Source of the DNA: Pseudomonas fluorescens
GTDB taxonomy: Bacteria > Pseudomonadota > Gammaproteobacteria > Pseudomonadales > Pseudomonadaceae
DNA length: 64,000 nt
Direction of reading: 5' to 3'
Assembly: GCF_040448305.1 (NCBI RefSeq)
Contig: NZ_CP148752.1
Location: forward strand, 4,464,001-4,528,000
Below are positions 17,874 to 27,266 of the stretch, one piece after another (the stretch's first letter is position 1; every line of letters begins with the position of its first letter). The notes under the pieces are model-generated. The model was not told where the DNA came from and ran no database searches. It saw only the letters and a program-made list of their open reading frames with translations. Both the position numbers and the translations under genes were made by a program.

Positions 17874-19472
17874 ATGCTCACCTTGCCATTCACGTTTGAA
17901 GACTACGTACTCGATCAGGAGCGCCGGGAGCTGACCCTGCGCGGGCAGGTCGTGGCCGTCGGACCGCAGGTCTTCGACCTGTTGCTGTTGTTCGTCAACA
18001 ATCCCGATCGCGTCGTCGGCAAGGACGAATTGCTCAAGGCGGTGTGGGGCGACCGGATCGTTTCGGAATCGACGATCACCAGCCACATCAATGCGGTACG
18101 CAAGGCCATCGGTGATACCGGTGAGGAGCAGCGTCTGGTGCGCACCGTCGCCCGCAAGGGCTACCGTTTCGTTGGCCAGATCAACGGCGCCATGACCGGG
18201 GAAGCGCGACAGCCTGATATCAATGAACGCGCGAGCGCTGCCCCGAAACCAACCCCCTCCTCTACGCTCGTCCTGCCGGACAAACCCTCGATCACCGTCC
18301 TGCCGTTCCAGAACCTGAGCGGCGATCCGGAGCAGGAGTATTTCGCTGACGGCGTCGTGGAGGACATCATCGCCGCCCTGTCGCGTATTCGCTGGCTGTT
18401 CGTCATCGCGCGCAATTCCAGTTTTACCTACAAGGGCCGGATAGTGGACGCCCAAGGCGTCGGCCAGGAGCTGGGCGTTCGCTACGTGCTCGAAGGCAGC
18501 GTGCGCAAGTGCGGGAACAGGCTGCGCATTACCGGGCAACTGATCGATGCGACGAGCGGGACGCACATCTGGGCGGAGCGCTTCGAAGGCCTGCTCGACG
18601 ACATCTTCGAGCTGCAGGACCAAATCACCGAAAGCGTCGTCGGTGCCATCGCACCGCAACTGGAACGGGCAGAAATCGAACGCGCCAAACGCAAGCCAAC
18701 GGAAAGCCTGGACGCCTACGACTACTACCTGCGGGCCATGGCAAAACTGCACAGCGGCAGCCGGGAAGCCATCGAGCAGGCGCTGCCGATGTTCTACCAG
18801 GCCATCGAACTCGATGCCGAATTTGCTTCGGCCTATGGCATGGCCGCCTGGTGCCACTTCTGGCGCAAGCTCAATGGCTGGATGACCGATCGACCAGCAG
18901 AAATCGCCGAGGGCATACGGCTGGCGCGTCTGGCGGTGTCCCTCGGCCGCGACGATGCCGTCGCGTTGACCCGGGGCGGACATGCGCTTGCTCATCTCGC
19001 CGGCGAAGTCGACGCCGGCATTGCACTGCTCGACAGGGCGCGCCTGCTCAATCCCAACCTCGCCCCCGCCTGGTTCCTGGGCGGTATCCTGCGGGCGCTG
19101 CACGGCGAAACAGACGCCGCCATCGAGAATTTGAACCATGCCGTTCGCTTGAGTCCGCTGGATCCGGAAATGTTCAGGATGCAGGTCGGGATGGCGCTCG
19201 CGCATTTCTTCGCCGGGCACTTCGATGCCGCTGCGGACTGGGCGGAAAAGGCGCTGGGCAACTTGCCCAGTCTGCTGGTCGCAGCGGCATTGGTGGCGGC
19301 CAGTCATGCGCTCGGCGGTCGAATGGAAAAAGCCAATCTGGCGATGCAGCGCCTGCAAAAGCTGGACCCCTCCTTGCGTCTGTGCACCCTCAAGGACTGG
19401 TTGCCCATTCAACGGCCTGAGGACTTCGCCCGTTTCGTCGATGGACTGCGGCGGGCGGGGTTGCCGGAGTAA
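17874..19472 (+). CDS. Winged-helix transcriptional regulator with TolB-like and TPR domains
   Basis: 532 residues from ATG 17874. Residues 5-100 are an OmpR/CadC-type winged helix (LTLRGQVVAVGPQVFDLL...VSESTITSHINAVRKAIGD...VRTVARKGYRFVG). Residues 140-250 match the TolB-like domain found with adenylate cyclases and CadC-like proteins (ITVLPFQNLSGDPEQEYFADGVVEDII). The rest consists of TPR-like helices. No membrane segment is evident, so it is probably cytoplasmic. Being divergent from the SDR-cupin-EmrAB genes, it likely controls them. Confidence 0.88.
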   Translation: MLTLPFTFEDYVLDQERRELTLRGQVVAVGPQVFDLLLLFVNNPDRVVGKDELLKAVWGDRIVSESTITSHINAVRKAIGDTGEEQRLVRTVARKGYRFVGQINGAMTGEARQPDINERASAAPKPTPSSTLVLPDKPSITVLPFQNLSGDPEQEYFADGVVEDIIAALSRIRWLFVIARNSSFTYKGRIVDAQGVGQELGVRYVLEGSVRKCGNRLRITGQLIDATSGTHIWAERFEGLLDDIFELQDQITESVVGAIAPQLERAEIERAKRKPTESLDAYDYYLRAMAKLHSGSREAIEQALPMFYQAIELDAEFASAYGMAAWCHFWRKLNGWMTDRPAEIAEGIRLARLAVSLGRDDAVALTRGGHALAHLAGEVDAGIALLDRARLLNPNLAPAWFLGGILRALHGETDAAIENLNHAVRLSPLDPEMFRMQVGMALAHFFAGHFDAAADWAEKALGNLPSLLVAAALVAASHALGGRMEKANLAMQRLQKLDPSLRLCTLKDWLPIQRPEDFARFVDGLRRAGLPE

Positions 19473-19489
19473 AGGCGACCCACCTTACC

Positions 19490-19605
19490 CTGTAGGAGCG
19501 AGCCTGCTCGCGAAGGTCGTCAACGATGACGCGGGTTTTCTGATTACACGCGGTATCTTCAAGTCCATCGTCGGAACGCCGCCCGGAGCAAGCTCGCTCC
19601 TACAA
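19490..19605. repeat. REP doublet, one unit degenerate
   Basis: The left unit TGTAGGAGCGAGCCTGCTCGCG is intact; the right unit (CCGGAGCAAGCTCGCTCCTAC) has drifted. It lies in the 258-base gap before the glutamine-synthetase-like gene. Confidence 0.8.
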
Positions 19606-19730
19606 GGTAGGCTAAGCTGTGATCAACTCGTTGCTCACGATGCTCGGTTCTGCAGGTTTTGGGTTTTTCTGGAGAGCGTCTGCAACAGCTATCCCAGACT
19701 GGCCCAAACCTTTCACGCAGGATTGCCGTG

Positions 19731-21104
19731 ATGACCGAGCCCCTCCTCAGCTTTGATGCACTCAAGCGCGCCGCTGCCGCTGGCGAAATCGATACCGTGC
19801 TGGTCTGCATGGTCGACATGCAGGGACGCCTGGTCGGCAAGCGCTTCCAGGTCGAGTTTTTCATCGACAGCGGCCACGAAGAAACCCACTGCTGCAACTA
19901 CCTGCTGGCCGATGACATCGACATGGAGCCGGTGCCAGGTTACGCCGCGGCCAGTTGGAGCAAGGGTTACGGCGATTTCGTGCTCAAGCCCGACATGTCC
20001 ACCCTGCGGCGCGTGCCCTGGCTTGAATGCACGGCGCTGGTGCTGTGCGACGTGCTCGATCATCACCATCGCCAGGACCTGCCCCACAGCCCGCGGGCGA
20101 TTCTGAAAAAGCAGGTCGAGCGCCTGCGCGAGCGTGGTTATACCGGCATGTTTGCCTCGGAACTCGAGTTCTATCTGTTCGATGAGAGCTACGAGGCGAT
20201 CCACCGGCGCAACTATCACAAACCGAAAACCGCCGGCCATTACATCGAGGACTACAACATCCTGCAGACCACCCGCGAAGAGCCGGTGCTGCGGGCGATC
20301 CGCAAGCACTTGCAGGCCTCGGGCATTCCCGTGGAAAACTCCAAGGGTGAATGGGGCCCTGGGCAGGAAGAGATCAACATCCGCTACGCCGACGCCATGA
20401 CCATGGCCGACCACCACGTCATCATCAAGCACGCCTGCAAAGAGATCGCGCAGTTGCAGGGCAAGGCGATCACCTTCATGGCCAAGTGGCGCTACGACGC
20501 CGCTGGTTCCAGCAGTCACATCCATAATTCGTTGTGGGACAAGAACGCCAAGAAGCCGCTGTTCTTCGACGCGAAAGCCGAGTTCGGCATGTCGAAACTG
20601 ATGCGGGCCTGGGTCGCCGGGCAGCTCAAGTACGCCAACGACATCACCTGTTTTCTCGCGCCCTACATCAACTCCTACAAGCGCTTCCAGGCTGGCACTT
20701 TTGCGCCGACGCGGGCGGTCTGGAGCCGCGACAATCGCACCGCCGGCTTTCGCCTGTGTGCCGAAGGCAGCAAGGCCATCCGCATCGAATGCCGCATCGG
20801 CGGCGCCGACCTCAACCCCTATCTGGCCTTCGCCGCGTTGATCGCGGCGGGTTTGGCAGGTATCGACGAGAAGCTCGATCTGGCGCCGCCATTCGAAGGC
20901 GACGCCTACCTCGACGAGCATTTGCCGGAAGTGTCCAAGACCCTGCGCGAGGCAAGCGCCGCCCTCAAGGCCTCAAGCATGTTGCGCGAGGCATTCGGTG
21001 ATGAGGTAGTCGACCATTACGTGCACACCGCCGAGTGGGAGCAGAAGGAGTACGACCGGCGAATCACCGACTGGGAATTGCAGCGCGGTTTCGAGCGCTA
21101 CTGA
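19731..21104 (+). CDS. Glutamine-synthetase-like gamma-glutamyl ligase
   Basis: 457 residues from ATG 19731 (AGGA nine bases upstream). It has the GS fold marks: FASELEFYLFD (catalytic Glu pair), GEWGPGQEEINIRYADAMTMADHHVIIKH, a phosphate-loop-like FMAKWRYDAAGSSSHIHNSLWD, and RIECRIGGADLNPYLAFAALIAAGLAGI near the C-terminus. It belongs to the PuuA/GlnA3/GlnA4-like branch that joins glutamate to amines instead of ammonia. It is followed, 7 and 3 bases apart, by aldehyde and iron alcohol dehydrogenase genes, so the amine is probably an amino alcohol. Confidence 0.88.
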   Translation: MTEPLLSFDALKRAAAAGEIDTVLVCMVDMQGRLVGKRFQVEFFIDSGHEETHCCNYLLADDIDMEPVPGYAAASWSKGYGDFVLKPDMSTLRRVPWLECTALVLCDVLDHHHRQDLPHSPRAILKKQVERLRERGYTGMFASELEFYLFDESYEAIHRRNYHKPKTAGHYIEDYNILQTTREEPVLRAIRKHLQASGIPVENSKGEWGPGQEEINIRYADAMTMADHHVIIKHACKEIAQLQGKAITFMAKWRYDAAGSSSHIHNSLWDKNAKKPLFFDAKAEFGMSKLMRAWVAGQLKYANDITCFLAPYINSYKRFQAGTFAPTRAVWSRDNRTAGFRLCAEGSKAIRIECRIGGADLNPYLAFAALIAAGLAGIDEKLDLAPPFEGDAYLDEHLPEVSKTLREASAALKASSMLREAFGDEVVDHYVHTAEWEQKEYDRRITDWELQRGFERY

Positions 21105-21111
21105 GAACATC

Positions 21112-22503
21112 ATGACTGCGAAGGTGCAACTGATCTCCCCGATCGATGGCCGGGTGTACGTCGAACGCGATCTTGCCGATGCGGCGCAGATTGAGCTGGC
21201 GCTGACGGCGGCTGCCAGCGCACAGGCGTCATGGCAACGTCGATCACTGAGCGAACGCGCGGCATTTTGCAGCGCTGCGGTGGACGCGATGCTGTCGATG
21301 CAGGCGGACATCGTGCCGGAACTGGCCTGGCAGATGGGCCGCCCGGTGCGTTACGGTGCCGGCGAACTGCGCGGTTTTGCCGAACGCGCCCGGCACATGA
21401 TCGCTATCGCACCGCAGGCCCTGGCCGCTATAGAGCCGGAGCCCAAGGCGGGTTTCCGGCGCTTTATCAAACGCGAGCCGCTGGGCACGGTGCTGGTGGT
21501 CGCTCCGTGGAATTACCCGTACCTGACCGCGGTGAACACAATCATCCCGGCGCTGATGGCCGGCAACAGTGTGATCCTCAAACATGCATCGCAAACCCTG
21601 CTGGTGGGCGAGCGTTTTGCCGAGGCCATGCGTCGCGCAAAACTGCCCGAGGGGTTGTTCCAGAATCTGCTGCTCGACCATGTGTCGACCGGAGCGATCA
21701 TTGCTGACGGGCGCGTGCAGCAAGTGAACTTCACCGGTTCCGTGGAGGCTGGCAAAGTCATGGAAAGCGCCGCCAGCGGACAATTTCTCGGCATGGGCCT
21801 GGAGCTCGGCGGAAAAGACCCGGCCTATGTCCGGGCAGACGCCAACCTTGAGCATGCGGTGGAAAATCTGGTGGACGGCAGTTTCTTCAATTCCGGGCAG
21901 AGTTGCTGCGCCGTGGAACGCATCTACGTCGACCAGAAAATCTACCCGGTGTTTGTCGAGCGCTTCGCCGAACTGACCCGCCAGTATGTGCTGGGCAACC
22001 CGTTGGACGAAGCCACCACCCTCGGTCCGCTGGTGACGCCGGGCGCCGCATTCTTCGTTCGTGGCCAGATCGCCGAAGCGCTGGCCCAGGGCGCCAAAGC
22101 GCTGATCGATCCAAAGTCCTTTCCCGCCGACGTACCGGGCAGCGCCTACCTCGCGCCGCAAGTGCTGGTGGACGTGAACCATCAGATGTCGGTCATGCGC
22201 GACGAAAGCTTTGGCCCGGTGGTCGGCATCATGCCGGTGGCCAGTGATGAAGAAGCCATCGCCTTGATGAACGACAGTGAGTTCGGGCTCAGCGCTTCCA
22301 TCTGGACCCAGGACCTCGCCGCGGCTGAACGCCTGGGCAACGAGATCGCCACCGGCACCGTATTCATGAACCGCTGCGATTACCTGGACCCGGCACTGGC
22401 CTGGACCGGCGTGAAGAACAGCGGGCGCGGCGTCACTCTGTCGCCATTGGGCTACGAACACCTGACCCGGGCCAAATCCTTTCATCTGCGTCACGAGGTG
22501 TAG
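21112..22503 (+). CDS. NAD(P)-dependent aldehyde dehydrogenase
   Basis: 463 residues. The ALDH motifs are VVAPWNYPYLTAVNTIIPALMAGNSVILKHA, the catalytic Glu231 in MGLELGGKDPAYV and the nucleophile Cys265 in FFNSGQSCCAVERI. It starts 7 bases after the ligase gene and ends 3 bases before the alcohol dehydrogenase gene, so the three are one transcription unit. Likely oxidises a gamma-glutamylated amino aldehyde to the acid. Length is at the short end for the family but no motif is missing. Confidence 0.92.
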   Translation: MTAKVQLISPIDGRVYVERDLADAAQIELALTAAASAQASWQRRSLSERAAFCSAAVDAMLSMQADIVPELAWQMGRPVRYGAGELRGFAERARHMIAIAPQALAAIEPEPKAGFRRFIKREPLGTVLVVAPWNYPYLTAVNTIIPALMAGNSVILKHASQTLLVGERFAEAMRRAKLPEGLFQNLLLDHVSTGAIIADGRVQQVNFTGSVEAGKVMESAASGQFLGMGLELGGKDPAYVRADANLEHAVENLVDGSFFNSGQSCCAVERIYVDQKIYPVFVERFAELTRQYVLGNPLDEATTLGPLVTPGAAFFVRGQIAEALAQGAKALIDPKSFPADVPGSAYLAPQVLVDVNHQMSVMRDESFGPVVGIMPVASDEEAIALMNDSEFGLSASIWTQDLAAAERLGNEIATGTVFMNRCDYLDPALAWTGVKNSGRGVTLSPLGYEHLTRAKSFHLRHEV

Positions 22504-22506
22504 ACC

Positions 22507-23667
22507 ATGAACCTGACAGGAAACTGGAACTACCCCACGAGCGTTCGTTTCGGTGTCGGGCGCATTGCCGAGTTGGCCGAGGTCTGTCGCAGCCAGGGTA
22601 TCCAGCGCCCCTTGCTGGTGACCGACAGCGGCCTGGCGCGCGCGCCGATCACCACGGCGGCCCTCGACGCATTGCGCGCCGCCGGTCTTGGCGTGGCGCT
22701 GTTTTGTGACCTCAAGCCCAACCCGGTGGAAGCCAACCTGGCCGGCGGGCTCGACGCCTGGCGTGCCGGCCAGCACGATGGCGTGATCGCGTTCGGCGGC
22801 GGCAGTGGCCTGGACATGGGCAAGCTGATTGCCTTCATGAGCGGCCAGACCCGCCCGGTCTGGGACTTCGAAGACATCGGCGACTACTGGACCCGCGCCG
22901 ACGACAGTCGCATCGCCCCGGTCATTGCCGTGCCGACCACGGCGGGAACCGGTTCCGAAGTCGGGCGTGCGGCGGTGATCATCGACGAGCGCACCCACAC
23001 CAAACGCATCATCTTCCACCCGAAAATGATGCCCCGCGTGGTGATCAGCGACCCAGCCCTCACCGTCGGCATGCCGGCGAAAATCACCGCTGGCACTGGC
23101 ATGGACGCGTTATCCCATTGCCTGGAAGCGTATTGCGCCCCCGGCTTTCACCCCCTGGCCGATGGCATTGCCGTGGAAGGCATGCGCCTGGTGGCCAACT
23201 CACTGGTGAAGGCGGTACACACCCCGTCGGACCTTGAGGCCCGCGCGCAAATGCTCGCGGCGGCGGCCATGGGCGCCACGGCATTCCAGAAAGGCCTGGG
23301 CGGGATGCATGCGCTCTCCCATCCGGTGGGTGCGCTGTACGACACCCATCACGGCATGACCAACGCCACCTTCATGCCCTATGTCCTGCAGTTCAATCGC
23401 TCGGCCATCGAGGAGCGCATCACCCGCCTGGCGGCGTACCTGCGCCTGCCCTCGCCGGGGTTCGACAGTTTCCTGGCCTTCGTCCTCAAGCTGCGCAAGG
23501 ACATCGGCGTGCCCCATACCCTGTTTGAACTGGGCGTGGATGACCGGCAGGCCGACCTGATCGCGGACATGGCGATTGTCGACCCCTCCGCCAGCGGCAA
23601 CCCGCTGCCATTGACCCGGGACGGCGTGGCAAAGATTTTCGACGCGGCGTTTCACGGCCGTCTGTAG
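22507..23667 (+). CDS. Iron-containing alcohol dehydrogenase
   Basis: 386 residues. Features of group III ADHs are FGGGSGLDMGKLIAF (nucleotide binding), PTTAGTGSEV, and metal-ligand segments GMDALSHCLEAYCAPGFHPLADG and GMHALSHPVGALYDTHHGMTNA. It would oxidise the alcohol group of the glutamylated substrate before the aldehyde dehydrogenase. Its TAG stop codon is the TAG of a REP unit that begins five bases earlier, so the last codons lie within a repeat. Confidence 0.92.
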   Translation: MNLTGNWNYPTSVRFGVGRIAELAEVCRSQGIQRPLLVTDSGLARAPITTAALDALRAAGLGVALFCDLKPNPVEANLAGGLDAWRAGQHDGVIAFGGGSGLDMGKLIAFMSGQTRPVWDFEDIGDYWTRADDSRIAPVIAVPTTAGTGSEVGRAAVIIDERTHTKRIIFHPKMMPRVVISDPALTVGMPAKITAGTGMDALSHCLEAYCAPGFHPLADGIAVEGMRLVANSLVKAVHTPSDLEARAQMLAAAAMGATAFQKGLGGMHALSHPVGALYDTHHGMTNATFMPYVLQFNRSAIEERITRLAAYLRLPSPGFDSFLAFVLKLRKDIGVPHTLFELGVDDRQADLIADMAIVDPSASGNPLPLTRDGVAKIFDAAFHGRL

Positions 23668-23763
23668 GAGCGAGCCTGCTCGCGATGAACGCCAACGATG
23701 ACGCGGGGAGCCTGACACCCCGCGTCATCCTCAAGTCCATCGCGAGCAGGCTCGCTCCTACAG
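23662..23763. repeat. REP doublet overlapping the alcohol dehydrogenase stop codon
   Basis: CTGTAGGAGCGAGCCTGCTC and its complement flank a nested ACGCGGGG/CCCCGCGT repeat. The first unit supplies the last codon and stop of the upstream gene. Confidence 0.9.
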
Positions 23764-23827
23764 AAAACCAAGGTCGAGCCTACGGCGGCTCAGTTCGACC
23801 TGTCCAAAACCTGAAGGGGCACACATC

Positions 23828-25381
23828 ATGAACCCAGCAAGCCAGCCGGGCACCGAAACGCACGACGATGACGTCAAGGTGCTGCACAGCATGGGCTATG
23901 CCCAGCAACTCTCACGACGAATGGGGGTTTTCTCCAACTTCGCCATTTCCTTTTCGATCATCTGCATCCTCTCGGGTGGCATCAACTCCCTGGCCCAGGG
24001 CACCTCGGGCGCGGGTGGGATATCCATCGGCATCGGCTGGCCGATCGGCTGCCTGATCTCCGGGGTATTCGCCATGGCCATGGCGCAGATTTCCTCGGCC
24101 TACCCCACCGCTGGCGGCCTGTACCACTGGGGCTCGATTCTCGGTAACCGCTTCACCGGCTGGCTGACCGCGTGGTTCAACCTGCTGGGGCTGGTCACGG
24201 TGCTGGGCGCGATCAACGTCGGCACCTATTATTTCTTTTTCGGTGCCTTCGGACCGGCACTGGGCATGGAGGACACGACCACGGTCCGGGTGATTTTCCT
24301 GGCGATCCTCACCGGCCTGCAGGCCTTGTGCAACCACTTGGGCATCGGCCTGACGGCCAAGCTCACTGACTTCTCCGGCTACCTGATCTTCGCCACGGCG
24401 CTGGCCCTGACCGCCGTCTGCCTGATATCGGCACCCAGCTATGAGTTCGCGCGGCTGTGGACCTTCAGCAACTATTCCGGCGAGGTGGGCGGCAGCGTCT
24501 GGCCGCAGGTCTCCAACGGCTGGGTGTTCATGCTCGGGCTGCTGTTGCCGATCTACACCATCACCGGCTATGACGCCTCTGCGCACACCTCCGAGGAAAC
24601 CCGCAATGCGGCCATGTCGGTGCCGCGCGGCATGGTCATGTCGGTGGTCTGGTCGTTGCTGTTCGGCTGGCTGATGCTCAGCGCGTTCGTGCTGATGCTG
24701 CCGAACATGGACGAGGCGGCCAAGCAAGGCTGGAACGTGTTTTTCTGGGCCATGAACACCCAGGTCGACCCGACATTGAAACTCGTGCTTTTCGTGGCGA
24801 TCTTCATCTCGCAGGTGCTCTGCGGGCTGGCCACCGTCACCTCGGTTTCACGGATGATCTTCGCGTTCTCCCGGGACGGTGGCCTGCCCTGCTCAAAAGC
24901 GCTGTCCTCGGTCTCATCGACCCATCGCAGCCCGGTGGCGGCGATCTGGACCGGTGCCACCCTCGCGGTGTTGTTCGTCTGGGGATCGTCGGTGATCTCG
25001 ATCGGGACAACGCCGGTCTATACCATCGTGGTGTCCTGCACGGTGATCTTCCTGTTCTTCTCCTTCGCCATTCCCATCGCGCTCGGCCTGTTTACCTTTG
25101 GTACGTCGAAGTGGCCGACCATGGGACCGTGGAACATGGGGCGTTTCTGGTACTCGGTGTTCGCCATTCTCTCGATCCTGTCGATGCTCATCATTTTCAT
25201 CATCGGCATCCAGCCACCGAACGATTGGGCGCTGTACATCACCATCGGTTTCCTGGTGCTGACGGCCATCGTCTGGTTCGGCTTTGAAGCCCGGCGCTTC
25301 CAGGGGCCACCGGTGGGCGACATGATCGTCAAGCGCCAGGCTGAAATTGCCGCGGCGGAGGCGGCGTTGGACCGAAAATAG
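23828..25381 (+). CDS. APC-superfamily amino acid/amine permease
   Basis: 517 residues with about twelve membrane segments. The N-terminal MGYAQQLSRRMGVFSNFAISFSIICILSG and SSAYPTAGGLYHWGSILG are typical of the amino acid/choline transporter branch (BAT1/GABA-permease-like) of the APC superfamily, as is TGYDASAHTSEET. It is separated from the ligase/dehydrogenase genes only by a REP, and probably imports their substrate. GGGGCACACATCATG gives a fair start context. Confidence 0.9.
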   Translation: MNPASQPGTETHDDDVKVLHSMGYAQQLSRRMGVFSNFAISFSIICILSGGINSLAQGTSGAGGISIGIGWPIGCLISGVFAMAMAQISSAYPTAGGLYHWGSILGNRFTGWLTAWFNLLGLVTVLGAINVGTYYFFFGAFGPALGMEDTTTVRVIFLAILTGLQALCNHLGIGLTAKLTDFSGYLIFATALALTAVCLISAPSYEFARLWTFSNYSGEVGGSVWPQVSNGWVFMLGLLLPIYTITGYDASAHTSEETRNAAMSVPRGMVMSVVWSLLFGWLMLSAFVLMLPNMDEAAKQGWNVFFWAMNTQVDPTLKLVLFVAIFISQVLCGLATVTSVSRMIFAFSRDGGLPCSKALSSVSSTHRSPVAAIWTGATLAVLFVWGSSVISIGTTPVYTIVVSCTVIFLFFSFAIPIALGLFTFGTSKWPTMGPWNMGRFWYSVFAILSILSMLIIFIIGIQPPNDWALYITIGFLVLTAIVWFGFEARRFQGPPVGDMIVKRQAEIAAAEAALDRK

Positions 25382-25398
25382 AGCAAGCAATGAGTAAC

Positions 25399-25500
25399 CT
25401 GTAGGAGCGAGCCTGCTCGCGATGGTCGTTAACGATAACGCGTGTTTACTGGCTAAACGCGGCGCTCTCAAGTCCATCGCGAGCAGGCTCGCTCCTACAG
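25399..25500. repeat. REP doublet
   Basis: CTGTAGGAGCGAGCCTGCTCGC and its complement are separated by about 60 bases. It closes the permease transcription unit. Confidence 0.9.
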
Positions 25501-25578
25501 AGTCCAGGCCGCATCTGCCAGGTTTTTTTGTATGGCGATGATTTATCCTGTGCCTCCGATTTCACCCCGGAGACACCT

Positions 25579-25869
25579 GTGCCCGCCCTCACCGCCCGCG
25601 AGGTTTACCAGCCGTTGCGCGATGCCGCCCAGGGCATTTGCACCTTCCAGCGAATCGACGACGTCTGCGAGTCTGGCCATGTACGGGTCGACATCGACGG
25701 CTGGCGCCTGACGCTGGAAGTCGACGCCGGCCACTTGCGCCACTGCCTGCACGGCCAAAGCCCCGATGGCCGTGAATATGTGTTCGACAACGGGCAACGC
25801 TTCGGCACCGACCCGGTGAGTTTGCTCAGTACCTGGGAGCTGGCGCAGATTGAACGGTTGCTGGCCTGA
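25579..25869 (+). CDS. Small conserved Pseudomonas protein (DUF7693-like)
   Basis: 96 residues from GTG 25579, chosen because CGGAG lies just upstream and the protein then begins VPALTAREVYQPLRDAA, the usual N-terminus of this family; an upstream ATG at 25528 adds 17 unlikely residues. Conserved-looking features are the VDIDGWRLTLEVD strand pair and the C-terminal SPDGREYVFDNGQRFGTDPVSLLSTWE. Function is unknown. No signal peptide or membrane segment. Confidence 0.75.
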   Translation: MPALTAREVYQPLRDAAQGICTFQRIDDVCESGHVRVDIDGWRLTLEVDAGHLRHCLHGQSPDGREYVFDNGQRFGTDPVSLLSTWELAQIERLLA

Positions 25870-25950
25870 ATCCTGCGCAACCTGTCGTTCCCTGGTCGCA
25901 CTTGTGATAAACAAGCCGGAGTGATTTTTGCGTCCAAGGAGGTTCTGCCC

Positions 25951-26523
25951 ATGTCCCGTTCCCCACGCCTGCCGCACTGGCTGGCCTGCGCCCTGCTCGG
26001 TTTGTTCGCTGGCGGTGCCCAGGCCGGCACGACGCCCCCGGCGCCCGATGCCTTGCAGCCCTTGCTGGCGACGATGAATGAGCGGTTGTACATCAGCGAA
26101 CTGGTGGCGCTGACCAAGTGGGACAGCGGCAAACCGGTCCAGGACAACACCCGGGAAGCGCAAGTCATCGCCAACGCCCGCGCGCAAGCCACCCAGCGCC
26201 AGCTCGACCCCGACGATGTCGCCGACCTGATCGCCGCCCAGATCGAAGCCAGCAAACTGGTGCAATACGGCCGAATCGCACAATGGCAAGCGGCGCACAA
26301 GGCACCGGACACGCCACGGCCGGACCTGGGCAACGACATCCGGCCCAAGCTCGACACCCTGCAAAACCTGCTGCTCACGCAGTACGCCGCGTTCCTGCCC
26401 TATCGCAAAGACCCAAACTGCCCGCAATGGCTGGCCACCGAACGCTCCGCGCTGATCAAGGATTACCTGCATGGCCAGGCGATGATTCGTGCGACGGGCG
26501 AGTTGTGTGTTGTGGGGCGATAA
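25951..26523 (+). CDS. Periplasmic chorismate mutase (AroQ gamma class)
   Basis: 190 residues from ATG 25951, which has an AAGGAGG ribosome-binding site; a start ten codons earlier is inferior. Residues 1-26 form a signal peptide (ending GGAQA-G). The all-helical core carries typical AroQ residues in MNERLYISELVALTKWDSGKPVQDNTREAQVI (Arg, Lys, Asp, Arg-Glu). It would convert chorismate to prephenate outside the cytoplasm, as secreted AroQ enzymes do. Two C-terminal Cys residues may form a disulfide. Seven bases separate it from the next gene. Confidence 0.85.
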   Translation: MSRSPRLPHWLACALLGLFAGGAQAGTTPPAPDALQPLLATMNERLYISELVALTKWDSGKPVQDNTREAQVIANARAQATQRQLDPDDVADLIAAQIEASKLVQYGRIAQWQAAHKAPDTPRPDLGNDIRPKLDTLQNLLLTQYAAFLPYRKDPNCPQWLATERSALIKDYLHGQAMIRATGELCVVGR

Positions 26524-26529
26524 CCTCAA

Positions 26530-27264
26530 ATGAGCCACACTGAAACCCTCGCTAAAATCTTCCTCGGCCCGGTGTTGCTGGCGCAAGGTCTCTACACCAG
26601 GCGGGTGACGCCCAAGTTGCCCGAGGCCGAAGGTGAACGTCAGGGCGATGCCGGCAGTGGCGACGTGTTGCGGTTGTTGATAGTCGGCGACAGCGCCGCT
26701 GCAGGCGTGGGTGCGGCGACTCAAGGTGAAGCCCTCAGCGGTCGGCTGGTCGAGCGACTGGCCGATGATTACCAGGTTTCGTGGAAACTCTGGGCGCGCT
26801 CGGGTCTGGACTCGCAAGGGTTGCTGGAGCTGCTCGAACAGCATGCCCCCGAGCCGTTCGATGTGGCGCTGTTGTCGATTGGCGTCAACGATGTCACCAG
26901 CTCACTCACCCTGGATCAGTGGCTCGCTCGGCAACAGCGTTTGATGGCGCTGCTGTGTGACAAGTTCGCGGTGAGGCAGATTGTGGTGTCGCCGCTACCG
27001 CCGATGCATTTGTTCCCCGCATTGCCGCAACCATTGCGCTGGTTTCTGGGTTTCAGGGCGCGGCGTTTCAACGCACAGCTTGCGGATCTGGCCGCACGCC
27101 TGGATCAATGTACGATGCTGACTACCCCGCTTGCGCCCGCACCGGGCCTGATGGCCAGCGATGGTTTTCATCCGGGGCCGATGCTCTACCGTCAATGGGC
27201 CGACGACGCCGCAAGGGTTATCGACCAACGCTTTCGCAGCACAAAAATAAAAAACAGGAGTTGA
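26530..27264 (+). CDS. SGNH/GDSL-family esterase
   Basis: 244 residues. The block I GDS motif is in LLIVGDSAAAGVGAA, block III GxND in SIGVNDVTSSL, and block V DxxH in SDGFHPGPMLYRQW, giving a Ser-Asp-His active site. An N-terminal hydrophobic stretch (LAKIFLGPVLLAQGLY) may be an anchor. Substrate is unknown, probably an acyl ester. The gene is in line with the chorismate mutase gene and the next gene (2 bases), forming a small operon. Confidence 0.9.
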   Translation: MSHTETLAKIFLGPVLLAQGLYTRRVTPKLPEAEGERQGDAGSGDVLRLLIVGDSAAAGVGAATQGEALSGRLVERLADDYQVSWKLWARSGLDSQGLLELLEQHAPEPFDVALLSIGVNDVTSSLTLDQWLARQQRLMALLCDKFAVRQIVVSPLPPMHLFPALPQPLRWFLGFRARRFNAQLADLAARLDQCTMLTTPLAPAPGLMASDGFHPGPMLYRQWADDAARVIDQRFRSTKIKNRS

Positions 27265-27266
27265 AG

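Noticed and set aside
17736..19412. 558-codon open frame antisense to the winged-helix/TPR regulator gene
   Set aside because: G/C-rich third positions in the sense gene open the opposite frame; the translation is low in hydrophobic structure, has no recognisable domain and the sense strand encodes a clear regulator.
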